Counted from the stretch's first letter, positions 1-5,597 are shown. The stretch is DNA of 9,016 bases from Thermoplasmata archaeon (GCA_021163175.1 JAGGXG010000132.1:1-9016); one strand, 5' to 3'. The notes: generated by a model not told the origin, from the sequence alone. A program made the numbers and translations.

Positions 1-59
1 AAAATTTCATCTACTTTCTTATCCCTCGATAACCATTTTATTATATTTACTCCTTGCAT
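1..59 (-). CDS. 5' end of an unidentified protein (partial)
   Basis: Only the first 19 codons are inside the window; the gene continues off the left edge. The start reads MQGVNIIKWLSRDKKV, with no stop. An upstream TATA-like element (79-86 on this strand) sits about 24 nt before the ATG, the same spacing seen at the other genes here, which supports a real start at 59. The gene is divergent from the Cys-rich small protein at 168. The product cannot be identified from so few residues, and the frame could still be chance. Confidence 0.4.
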   Translation of the reverse strand, partial: MQGVNIIKWLSRDKKVDEI

Positions 60-78
60 AAATGTATGCTACTCCATA

Positions 79-86
79 TGATAAAC
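79..86 (-). promoter_or_regulatory. TATA-like box for the minus-strand gene starting at 59
   Basis: On the minus strand the bases read TTTATCAT, centred about 24 nt before the ATG at 59. An archaeal transcription start is expected about 25 nt downstream of the TATA centre, so the transcript would begin at or near the start codon. Confidence 0.35.
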
Positions 87-137
87 ATTTCTATTACTTT
101 TTAACAGATGATTCTGGAAAAGTCTGTTTGACCAGCC

Positions 138-160
138 AACATTTTTAATGTTAAAATGTT
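138..160. repeat. Inverted repeat over the promoter of the Cys-rich gene
   Basis: AACATTTT (138-145) is matched by AAAATGTT (153-160) across a 7-nt spacer. A nested AACATT (138-143) also pairs with AATGTT (147-152). The element covers the presumed TATA box at 142-149, a position where a repressor would block transcription. An operator role is inference; AT-rich DNA gives such repeats by chance fairly often. Confidence 0.3.
142..149 (+). promoter_or_regulatory. TATA-like box for the Cys-rich small protein
   Basis: TTTTTAAT is centred about 23 nt before the ATG at 168. This spacing agrees with the other start sites in the window and favours 168 over the in-frame ATG at 156, which would lie upstream of the expected transcription start. 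Confidence 0.4.
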
Positions 161-167
161 TATTTTT

Positions 168-326
168 ATGGTGAAATGCGAGTTCTGCCTGAATTACAAT
201 GGCATAACATGTATTGAGCCGAGGAGCAAGAGATATGGAAAGGAATTTGATTCATGGGAGGAAATAGATTGCCCTTATTATCTTGAAAAGGGAGTTGCTG
301 GGTTGTTTGGAATTGATCAAATCTGA
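168..326 (+). CDS. Small Cys-rich, probably metal-binding protein (52 aa)
   Basis: The 52-residue frame begins MVKCEFCLNYNGITC and has cysteines at 4, 7, 15 and 35 (pattern C-x2-C-x7-C-x19-C). The CxxC pair plus two further Cys suggests one zinc ion or, less likely, an iron-sulfur site. No membrane segment or signal peptide is visible. It is the first gene of a plus-strand run, 46 nt upstream of the membrane protein. An in-frame ATG at 156 would add four residues (MFIF), but the TATA-like box at 142-149 favours 168. The family is not recognised and no function is claimed. The clustering of cysteines and the sensible composition make a real gene more likely than a chance frame. Confidence 0.6.
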   Translation: MVKCEFCLNYNGITCIEPRSKRYGKEFDSWEEIDCPYYLEKGVAGLFGIDQI

Positions 327-330
327 TCAA
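314..330. repeat. Two TGATCAA copies spaced one helical turn
   Basis: TGATCAA occurs at 314-320 and again at 324-330, a 10-nt period; each contains the palindrome TGATCA. The pair overlaps the end of the Cys-rich gene and lies just before the TATA-like box of the membrane protein. It could be a paired binding site, but chance is also possible. Confidence 0.2.
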
Positions 331-343
331 AAAATTAAACAAA

Positions 344-351
344 TTTTATTA
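344..351 (+). promoter_or_regulatory. TATA-like box for the membrane protein
   Basis: TTTTATTA is centred about 26 nt before the ATG at 373. It supports that ATG over the upstream in-frame TTG at 283, which would make the coding region overlap the Cys-rich gene. Confidence 0.35.
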
Positions 352-372
352 AGGATATGTTCTTTCAAATTC

Positions 373-762
373 ATGAAGCTGCATAAGGGATTGCTGGCAT
401 TTCTCTCAGGCTTAGGATGGATGGGTTTAGCATTCTATATATGGTTTTTCACATTATATGGAAAAAGTTTACTTAATAGCGTATTCATATATTCCGTTGC
501 AACATCCCTCCTGGGAGCAATGGTTGTGTTATTCATTCTGATTGCCTTTTCCATTTTGCCTCCTCTTCCAAAGATTTCTTCCAATTTCGCTGGTTTCCTT
601 GCTGGTTTGCTCAGCATGCTTGCCATAATAATCATGCTCATTTCCCTTAAAGAAGGAAGCCTGTTTAACACCATACACCCTCTCCTAACTTTCTTTCTTG
701 CTGCCGCCTCCACCTACCTGCTCCTGCTCCCTGAGGAGGAAAAAGAAGAATGGAAGTTGTAG
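373..762 (+). CDS. Four-helix integral membrane protein, function unknown
   Basis: The 129-residue product has four hydrophobic stretches long enough to span the membrane: about residues 6-30, 35-62, 72-93 and 102-120. It ends in a short acidic tail (EEEKEEWKL). There is no extramembrane domain and no catalytic motif. The ATG at 373 is preferred because it matches the TATA spacing and starts just before the first helix; the frame is open back to a TTG at 283, but that would overlap the upstream gene by 44 nt and add a hydrophilic leader. The last 13 nt overlap the start of the Trm56-HD gene, so the two are probably co-transcribed and translationally coupled. The family is not recognised. Confidence 0.65.
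   Translation: MKLHKGLLAFLSGLGWMGLAFYIWFFTLYGKSLLNSVFIYSVATSLLGAMVVLFILIAFSILPPLPKISSNFAGFLAGLLSMLAIIIMLISLKEGSLFNTIHPLLTFFLAAASTYLLLLPEEEKEEWKL
733..739 (+). promoter_or_regulatory. Shine-Dalgarno-like site for the Trm56-HD gene
   Basis: GAGGAGG lies 10 nt before the ATG at 750, inside the end of the membrane protein gene, where it also encodes part of the acidic tail. It is the clearest ribosome-binding site in the window and fits an internal operon gene, in contrast to the first genes of transcripts, which lack one. Confidence 0.5.
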
Positions 763-1781
763 TTTATCGGTATGGCCATAGAATTGCGAGAGATAAAAGA
801 ATAACAACGCACGTCGCATTGGTTGCGAGAGCTTTTGGTGCAGATGGAATCGTTATAGATACGAAGGACGAGAAAATTGAGGAAGGCATTAAAAAAGTGA
901 ATGAGAGATTTGGAGGGGATTTTTTTATAGAAAGCGGAGTAGCATGGAGAAAATATTTTGAAAAATGGGATGGAAAAATAGTTCATCTAACGATGTATGG
1001 AGAAAGGATTAATGATGTGATAGAGGAGATAAAGAAAAATGATAAATTGCTCGTCATCGTAGGCTCGGAAAAAGTTCCTGGAGATTTTTATCGCATCGCA
1101 GATTATAATGTCGCCATAGGAAATCAGCCGCATAGCGAGGTGGCAGCACTTGCAATCTTCATGCATTTTTTAAACAATGGGGCATGGCTGAACAAAAAAT
1201 TCGATGGTATAATGGAAATCATTCCATGCAGGCGTGGCAAGAAAATAAAGTATAATTACATCAAAATGCTTCGCCAGGCAGGATGCAGCGAGGCTGTCAT
1301 AAAACATTGCATCCGTGTTGCAAGACTTGCAGTGGAAATAGCAAAGGCAATAGAAAAAAATAGGGGCAAGGTTGATATAGCCGCCGTAGAAGCAGGAGCC
1401 ATGCTGCATGATATTGGAAGAGCGAAAACCCATGGCATAATGCATATCATCGAGGGGGGGGAAAAAGCCCGCAATAATGAATTACCCAAGAAAATAGTAG
1501 ACATAATAGAGCATCACGGAGGCGCAGGCATAGATGAGGAGGAGGCAAAAAAGCTTGGATTGCCTCCAAAGGATTATAGCCCAAGAACAATAGAAGAAAA
1601 AATAGTTGCCCATGCTGACAACCTTACTGGAAATGGATACAGAAGCGTAAAAGAACTCGCTATAGCATGGGAGAAAAAGATTGGAAAGGAAGCCGCCTTA
1701 AAGTTGTTGAAGCTTCATGATGAACTCAGCAAGCTTGCTGGAATTGACATAGATGAGATAGCGAGAAAATTGAAGAATTAA
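750..1781 (+). CDS. trm56: tRNA (cytidine(56)-2'-O)-methyltransferase fused to an HD phosphohydrolase domain
   Basis: Residues 1 to about 165 match archaeal Trm56, a SPOUT-class enzyme that uses S-adenosylmethionine to methylate the ribose of C56 in the T-loop of tRNA. Seen are the N-terminal YRYGHRIARDKRITTHV block and the knot region around VGSEKVPGDFYRIADYNVAIGNQ-PHSEVAAL (residues 104-134), which forms the cofactor pocket. Stand-alone Trm56 is about 175-200 residues; this protein has 343. Residues 170-343 form an HD domain with the metal-binding set H186, H220-D221 (MLHDIG), H255/H256 and D290, all present, so the domain looks active; it would hydrolyse a phosphoester of unknown identity. 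It overlaps the upstream membrane gene by 13 nt and is followed closely by a second HD gene. The Trm56 call is very firm. The HD substrate is unknown; a tRNA- or nucleotide-linked role is inference. Confidence 0.92.
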   Translation: MEVVVYRYGHRIARDKRITTHVALVARAFGADGIVIDTKDEKIEEGIKKVNERFGGDFFIESGVAWRKYFEKWDGKIVHLTMYGERINDVIEEIKKNDKLLVIVGSEKVPGDFYRIADYNVAIGNQPHSEVAALAIFMHFLNNGAWLNKKFDGIMEIIPCRRGKKIKYNYIKMLRQAGCSEAVIKHCIRVARLAVEIAKAIEKNRGKVDIAAVEAGAMLHDIGRAKTHGIMHIIEGGEKARNNELPKKIVDIIEHHGGAGIDEEEAKKLGLPPKDYSPRTIEEKIVAHADNLTGNGYRSVKELAIAWEKKIGKEAALKLLKLHDELSKLAGIDIDEIARKLKN

Positions 1782-1786
1782 ATATA
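1778..1786 (+). promoter_or_regulatory. TATA-like box spanning the Trm56-HD stop codon
   Basis: TTAAATATA overlaps the stop codon of the preceding gene and is centred about 22 nt before the ATG at 1804. It suggests the HD gene has its own promoter and a leaderless transcript. It covers the alternative ATG at 1786, which therefore could only be used on a read-through message. Confidence 0.3.
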
Positions 1787-1803
1787 TGCGTGCATATTCC
1801 ATT

Positions 1804-2343
1804 ATGGATGAGGAAAAAGCATTGCAATTTCTGAATGGCGTTAAAAATGAAAATTTGCGAAAGCACATGGTGGCGGTGGCGGCGATAATGAAAAAACTTG
1901 CTTCCATGCTTGGCGAAGACGAAGAAACATGGTATTATACTGGATTGCTTCACGACATTGATTACGAGCAAGTTGATATGAAAGAGCATGGTATAAAATC
2001 GGCTGAGATGCTTCAAGGATTGCTTCCAGAGGATGCCCTGCATGCAATAATGGCCCATAATGAAATGACTGGCGTTGAAGCGAAAACAAAGCTCGACTAT
2101 GCTTTGATTGCGAGTGATGCCATCTCAGGGCTTATAGTTGCCTCTGCTCTCGTAATGCCAGATAAAAAATTGAAGAGTGTTACAGTGAAAACATTGAAAA
2201 ATAAATTCAAGGACAAATCTTTTGCAAGGAAAGTGGATAGAAACAAGATAATGTATTGTGAAAAAATTGGATTTAGCATTGAGCAATTCTTCGAAATTGC
2301 TCTGGAAGCTATGAAAGGCGTGGCTAATCAGCTTGGATTGTAA
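1804..2343 (+). CDS. HD-superfamily phosphohydrolase (COG2316-like)
   Basis: The product has 179 residues from ATG 1804, or 185 from the in-frame ATG 1786. The HD metal-binding set is complete; numbered from 1786 it is H27, H56-D57 (GLLHDIDYE), H91 (AHNEM) and D111 (IASDAISGLI). The order of blocks, including KNENLRKHM near the start, the LIVASALVMPDKKL stretch, KNKFKDKSFA and the IALEAMKGVANQLGL end, matches the conserved family of predicted HD hydrolases grouped as COG2316, whose substrate I do not know to be established. Members begin close to MDEEKAL, favouring 1804. The gene follows the Trm56-HD fusion by 22 nt (4 nt from 1786). It is a different HD lineage from the fused domain, not an obvious recent duplicate. 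Its last 20 nt overlap the purA end on the other strand. Confidence 0.85.
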   Translation: MDEEKALQFLNGVKNENLRKHMVAVAAIMKKLASMLGEDEETWYYTGLLHDIDYEQVDMKEHGIKSAEMLQGLLPEDALHAIMAHNEMTGVEAKTKLDYALIASDAISGLIVASALVMPDKKLKSVTVKTLKNKFKDKSFARKVDRNKIMYCEKIGFSIEQFFEIALEAMKGVANQLGL

Positions 2344-3580
2344 TTGTGTCTTCTCGCGATGCTCCTGTTGAGATAATCTCTATGGGAACATTAAGCCAAT
2401 CAGAGATGAAATCGAGATATTTCCTTGCTTTTATCGGCAAATCCTCATATCTCTTTTTTCCTTTAACACCATCCCATCCATCAAATTCTTCATAAATTGG
2501 TTTAACATCCTGCAAAATCCTTATGCTGAATGGAAACCTATCGAATGTTTTTCCATCATATTCATATCCTGTGCACACTTTAACTTTATCAAGTCCATCC
2601 AGGACATCGAGCTTTGTAATGGCGACTGCATCTATTCCATTTACAATCGTTGCATATTTTGCAGCAACCAGATCAAGCCAGCCGCATCTCCTCTTCCTTC
2701 CTGTCGTTGTTCCATATTCTCCTCCTTTTTCCGCAAGATGCTCTCCAATTCTTCCTTTTTCTTCAGTTGGCATTGGGCCTGCGCCTACTCTCGTTGTATA
2801 TGCCTTTAGCACCCCCACAACATGCTCAACTTTTCTCAAACTAACTCCAGCTCCTGTTGATATTCCTCCAGCCACAGGGTTTGAAGATGTGACATAAGGA
2901 TATGTGCCGTATTCGACATCGAGTAAAAATCCTTGAGCTCCTTCGAATAAAATCTCCTTTTCATCGATTATTGAATTAAGATAATATATGGTGTCATCAA
3001 CATATTGCCTCAGCTTTTCACCATATGAAGCATATTCTTCAAATATTTTTTCCATGTCAAATCTCAGTCCATAGGCAGCAAAAATCTTCTCTTTCATTGA
3101 AAATATGACTTCGAGTCTTTCCTTTAACAATTTCTCATCAACAAGCTCACCCATTCTTATGCCAAGCCTAGCTATCTTATCAGCATAACATGGCCCTATT
3201 CCTCTCTTCGTCGTCCCTATCTTTTTCTTCCCCAGCCTTTCCTCATCTATACCATCCATTACAATATGATATGGCATTATCACGTTGGCTCTATCACTCA
3301 CCATCAAATCAACGGTTTTATAGCCAGAAAGCATTTCTATTTCCTCTATAAGCACAGAGGGATTAACAACAACACCATTCCCTATAACAAGTTTCTTGCC
3401 ACGAAGCCCGCCAGACGGCAGCAGATGGAATTTAAATTTTTTTCCTTCAACAACAACTGTATGGCCGGCGTTATTGCCTCCTTGATAGCGGACAACCACA
3501 TCCGCTCCTGATGCAAAAAAATCTGTTATTTTACCCTTGCCCTCATCTCCCCATTGAAGACCTACTATAGCTTTTGCCAT
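2324..3580 (-). CDS. purA: Adenylosuccinate synthetase
   Basis: PurA joins IMP and aspartate with GTP hydrolysis to give adenylosuccinate, the first step from IMP to AMP, in the cytoplasm. The 418-residue product has every signature block: GDEGKGK at 11-17 with catalytic Asp12, His40 in NNAGHTV, GTTKRGIGP (122-130), EGAQG (213-217), TSSNP (231-235), the GEYGTTTGRKRRCGW substrate loop (287-301), TKLDVLDGL (322-330) for guanine contact and STGASRED near the end. The length is close to the bacterial/eukaryotic form (about 430) and longer than the roughly 340-residue form of several archaea. The ATG shares one base with the stop of the coiled-coil gene (TAATG), implying co-transcription and coupling. 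The 3' end overlaps the HD gene by 20 nt tail-to-tail, leaving no room for a separate terminator. Confidence 0.97.
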   Translation of the reverse strand: MAKAIVGLQWGDEGKGKITDFFASGADVVVRYQGGNNAGHTVVVEGKKFKFHLLPSGGLRGKKLVIGNGVVVNPSVLIEEIEMLSGYKTVDLMVSDRANVIMPYHIVMDGIDEERLGKKKIGTTKRGIGPCYADKIARLGIRMGELVDEKLLKERLEVIFSMKEKIFAAYGLRFDMEKIFEEYASYGEKLRQYVDDTIYYLNSIIDEKEILFEGAQGFLLDVEYGTYPYVTSSNPVAGGISTGAGVSLRKVEHVVGVLKAYTTRVGAGPMPTEEKGRIGEHLAEKGGEYGTTTGRKRRCGWLDLVAAKYATIVNGIDAVAITKLDVLDGLDKVKVCTGYEYDGKTFDRFPFSIRILQDVKPIYEEFDGWDGVKGKKRYEDLPIKARKYLDFISDWLNVPIEIISTGASREDTITIQAD

Positions 3581-4470
3581 TATAATCCAATAGATATTTT
3601 TCCTTCTTTCTTCAACCTTTCTATATTCTGCTCCACAAATTTTTCAAGTTCTTCAGGATCCATTACTTTTCTGGCTTTTATATTATATTCCTCCAGCATT
3701 TTCATTGCCTTTTCATATCTGCTTCTCCTTTCTTTCTTTATTGCTATTATTTTGCTTCTCATCTCAACAGCTTTCTTATGATACTCATCTGCCTTCTTTT
3801 TAACTTCAAGATATTCCTTATGTTTTGCATTCGCCTCATTTATCAATTTTGTTATTTCCTCAACGAGTTTCAAAAATTTATTATGATATTCCTGACTTTC
3901 CTGATAATATTTCACAACCATCTGATGTTGCTCATCTGCCATGGCAAAGAGCTTGTTTATTGCTTCATCCAGATTCTGCAAATCAACCTCAACATTTTTC
4001 TGCTTTTCCGCCTCCTTCTTCAACATCTCATATTCCTTTTTCTTTTCCTTTATTTCTTTTATAAGTCTCTCTTCTTCTTTTGGAGACATTGGCACAGTTT
4101 CTTGTTCATATTCAAGCCTTCTTATTTCCAGCTTCAGTTCTTCTGCCCTTAAATAAGCATTGCTCAATTTCATTTTCTTTCTTTGCTCTCTTTTTTTGGC
4201 AATAAGCTCTCTTGCCTGTTGCTGATATTCTGTTCTTAGCTTCTTATGCTCTCTCATTTGCTTGACGAGCTCGTCTCTTTTTTTCTTTACCTCATGCATC
4301 TCTTCTATAAGCTTTTTCTTTTCCTGATTGAGCATGTCTCTTTCTTCTCTTAGCAATTTAGCCATCTGGTTCAATTCATCTCTTTTCTGTATTAGCTGCT
4401 GGTATTTTTCCTCCGCCTTCCCGAGCTCCTGTTTGAGCTCTTTGGAGCTTAGAGAAGCAAGTTCTTGCAT
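3580..4470 (-). CDS. Archaeal coiled-coil protein (COG1340-like)
   Basis: From the ATG at 4470 the product has 296 residues and is almost entirely charged heptad-type sequence rich in Lys, Glu, Gln and Leu (for example KKRDELVKQMREHKKLR), so it should form one long coiled coil with breaks. A short non-coiled tail (MDPEELEKFVEQNIERLK) ends it. There is no membrane segment, signal peptide or catalytic motif. It resembles the uncharacterised archaeal coiled-coil proteins of COG1340; the exact role is unknown. The frame extends upstream to ATG 4488 and TTG 4527, but the TATA-like box at 4490-4497 lies between them and is about 24 nt before 4470, so 4470 is chosen. It is the first gene of a two-gene unit with purA, overlapping it by one base; I see no functional reason for that pairing. 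Confidence 0.8.
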   Translation of the reverse strand: MQELASLSSKELKQELGKAEEKYQQLIQKRDELNQMAKLLREERDMLNQEKKKLIEEMHEVKKKRDELVKQMREHKKLRTEYQQQARELIAKKREQRKKMKLSNAYLRAEELKLEIRRLEYEQETVPMSPKEEERLIKEIKEKKKEYEMLKKEAEKQKNVEVDLQNLDEAINKLFAMADEQHQMVVKYYQESQEYHNKFLKLVEEITKLINEANAKHKEYLEVKKKADEYHKKAVEMRSKIIAIKKERRSRYEKAMKMLEEYNIKARKVMDPEELEKFVEQNIERLKKEGKISIGL

Positions 4471-4489
4471 ACGAGTATATAGATTCATG

Positions 4490-4497
4490 CATAAAAA
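4490..4497 (-). promoter_or_regulatory. TATA-like box for the coiled-coil/purA unit
   Basis: On the minus strand TTTTTATG, preceded by AAACC, is centred about 24 nt before the ATG at 4470. It predicts a leaderless transcript starting at that codon and argues against the two upstream in-frame starts. Confidence 0.5.
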
Positions 4498-4555
4498 GGT
4501 TTGGAATAATTTTGCTTTGATGAACAATTGCTAAAATATCCCCACACAGTCATGA

Positions 4556-4814
4556 TGGAAATACATTGAAGATAAAGTGGTGAAGAGGCCAGGATTCGAA
4601 GGAAATGGAATCGCTTATTATTCTGAGGAAATAAGCCAAATGAACGATGCAAGATTGCATGTATGGAGATATGTTGGTAAAATACTTCCCAGTTGTTGCA
4701 AGTGATGGAAAAGCTGCAACAAGCAGCGAGACATGGCATTTCACAACACAATCAAATCCAAATCCCTCATCACCAAAACCATTGCCTCCATGAGGAGATG
4801 TTCCTATAGCTACA
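4556..4814 (+). pseudogene. Remnant of a fibronectin-type surface protein
   Basis: No frame stays open, but two overlapping plus-strand frames read like the repeat domains of large archaeal cell-surface proteins. The frame at 4644-4790 gives VVASDGKAATSSETWHFTT then NPNPSSPKPLPP, a stop (TGA 4791) and, in the same frame, GDVPIAT up to a second stop at 4815. The DGK-T-S-W-FTT ending followed by a Pro-rich linker and a VPI-T start is the usual junction between two Ig/fibronectin-like domains. A second frame (4556-4702) carries WKYIEDKVVKRPGFEGNGIA and may be the preceding part, one frame away. There is no start, signal peptide or membrane anchor. I infer a short decayed piece of a longer gene. 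The minus strand is also partly open here, so the reading is not certain. Confidence 0.45.
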
Positions 4815-4998
4815 TAGCTTTTCCCTTTATTTTTTATGATGAGCCATTAACCCAGAATGTTACAATTCCAAATCCGAGCGTTGTTTGTATCTCTACGTAT
4901 TGCAACCCTGGATCGAAAAAGTACTCATAAAATACTCTTAAATCTTGCGACGGCCATCCATCACTTCCTATCGTTTACACATTGCGGCACCGAGACCA
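4815..4998. other. Unassigned block between two gene remnants
   Basis: No convincing gene. On the minus strand, 4834-4976 is open and reads a Tyr/Phe/Gly-rich stretch (YEYFFDPGLQYVEIQTTLG then FWVNGSS), ending at a stop at 4834. A neighbouring minus frame is then open from 4846 down to 4550 without a good start codon. On the plus strand, 4733-4930 is open but reads as unconvincing protein. I see no RNA gene or terminator. It may be further decayed sequence of either flanking remnant. Confidence 0.3.
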
Positions 4999-5228
4999 TC
5001 AACTCGCCTCCAAATTTTTATAGAAATTTCTAAACCCAGCAAACGTCTCTATCCAATTTTGCATGCTTTCTATGGAATATTTTCCATAGTTTTATTATAG
5101 CTCAATCCTGCATGATATAATAGCATTCCTAATGCTCTTTTTACATTGCTTTTTCTTTCTCTAACAAAAATTTTCTTTTCTTCTATCCATTTCGCTATCC
5201 TTTCGATTATTCCCATCCCCTCATTCAT
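4999..5228 (-). pseudogene. Transposase-like remnant, N-terminal part, frameshifted
   Basis: From ATG 5228 a 52-residue frame reads a charged helix, then RKSNVKRALGMLLYHAGLSY, and stops at 5070-5072. The next frame continues with YSIESMQNWIETFAG up to a stop at 4999-5001. Together they resemble the N-terminal helix-turn-helix region of archaeal insertion-sequence transposases (basic R-K-S-N, then A-x3-LLY-x2-GLSY, then a recognition helix ending in W). No DDE catalytic region follows, so only the beginning survives. A TATA-like box is correctly placed upstream. It lies directly after the broken PQ-loop gene on the same strand. The family assignment is by resemblance only; the 52-residue frame could instead be a small intact gene. 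Confidence 0.4.
5070..5089. repeat. 8-bp perfect inverted repeat at the frame change
   Basis: CTATGGAA (5070-5077) and TTCCATAG (5082-5089) are separated by 4 nt. The repeat contains the stop codon of the first transposase-like frame and the point where the second frame takes over. In RNA it would form a short hairpin. Confidence 0.4.
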
Positions 5229-5247
5229 GGGAAAAATTAAGGAGGAA

Positions 5248-5256
5248 CTATAAAAT
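5248..5256 (-). promoter_or_regulatory. TATA-like box for the transposase-like frame
   Basis: On the minus strand ATTTTATAG is centred about 24 nt before the ATG at 5228, right after the end of the PQ-loop gene. It suggests the remnant still has a usable promoter. Confidence 0.35.
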
Positions 5257-5261
5257 TATTC

Positions 5262-5505
5262 TTAAGTTGACGGTCTCTCAACAATAACGATATTGCATGC
5301 TATTCCAAAAATGTTTGCAGCTATTATGGCAATATCATGGCGAAGCAAGCCGTAAACAAGCCACAAAGACATGCCGATGGCAAGTATTGTAGGCAATATA
5401 ATATGAAACATCCTCCATCCTCTTTGTTTTTAAGCCTCTAACAATTTGAGGAACAAAACCAAAGCTGGTTAGTGCTCCTGCTACAAGCCCTATAATTGTT
5501 TCCAT
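5262..5505 (-). pseudogene. SemiSWEET/PQ-loop sugar transporter, single-base frameshift
   Basis: From ATG 5505 the frame reads METIIGLVAGALTSFGFVPQ, then IVRGLKTKRMEDVSYYI: helix 1 with its PQ motif and the loop typical of SemiSWEETs, three-helix proteins that dimerise to pass sugars across the membrane. The frame then turns to unrelated sequence and stops at 5335. Dropping one base near 5391-5400 (for example the C at 5394) restores PTILAIGMSLWLVYGLL and a third helix (IAIIAANIFGIACNIVIV) to a stop at 5262, giving about 80 residues, the normal family size and spacing. So the gene carries one extra base. It may be a pseudogene, a sequencing or assembly error, or less likely recoded. The frame extends upstream to a TTG at 5580, but the family start and the TATA box support 5505. 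It is divergent from L10e. Confidence 0.75.
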
Positions 5506-5523
5506 GCGTTGTATGAAAGAGGA

Positions 5524-5534
5524 CAATATATTAA
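5524..5534 (-). promoter_or_regulatory. TATA-like box for the PQ-loop gene
   Basis: On the minus strand TTAATATATTG is centred about 25 nt before the ATG at 5505. With the L10e box at 5566-5577 it makes a compact divergent promoter region of 92 nt between the two start codons. Confidence 0.45.
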
Positions 5535-5565
5535 TGTTGTTTGATGTTGCGAAGAATCGATGATT

Positions 5566-5577
5566 AAATTTATATAA
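5566..5577 (+). promoter_or_regulatory. Archaeal TATA box for L10e
   Basis: AAATTTATATAA is close to the archaeal consensus, and the purine run just upstream may serve as a BRE. It is centred about 25 nt before the ATG at 5598. There is no Shine-Dalgarno sequence in the short CT-rich stretch before the ATG, so the mRNA is probably leaderless. Confidence 0.65.
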
Positions 5578-5597
5578 CAATACAATATCTCTTCTCC

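Noticed and set aside
283..372. Upstream TTG start for the membrane protein, giving 159 residues.
   Set aside because: It overlaps the Cys-rich gene, adds a hydrophilic leader before the first helix and is not matched by a promoter; the ATG at 373 is.
2523..2897. Plus-strand open frame of 124 codons.
   Set aside because: It lies wholly antisense to the conserved middle of purA and has the low-complexity Ser/Pro/Phe composition typical of a shadow frame.
3778..4152. Plus-strand open frame rich in Phe, Leu and Ile that looks like a membrane protein.
   Set aside because: It is the antisense of Lys/Glu-rich coiled-coil codons, which always reads as hydrophobic sequence.
4592..4600. GGATTCGAA, resembling a tRNA T-loop.
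   Set aside because: No matching T-stem, acceptor stem or anticodon arm can be folded around it.
4733..4930. 65-codon plus-strand frame with an ATG.
   Set aside because: No family resemblance, no promoter at the usual spacing, and it overlaps the surface-protein remnant in another frame.
5070..5089. Inverted repeat considered as a transcription terminator.
   Set aside because: No T-run follows on either strand, and archaeal termination does not rely on such hairpins.
5506..5580. Upstream TTG start adding 25 residues to the PQ-loop protein.
   Set aside because: SemiSWEETs start just before helix 1, and the TATA box at 5524-5534 lies inside this extension.
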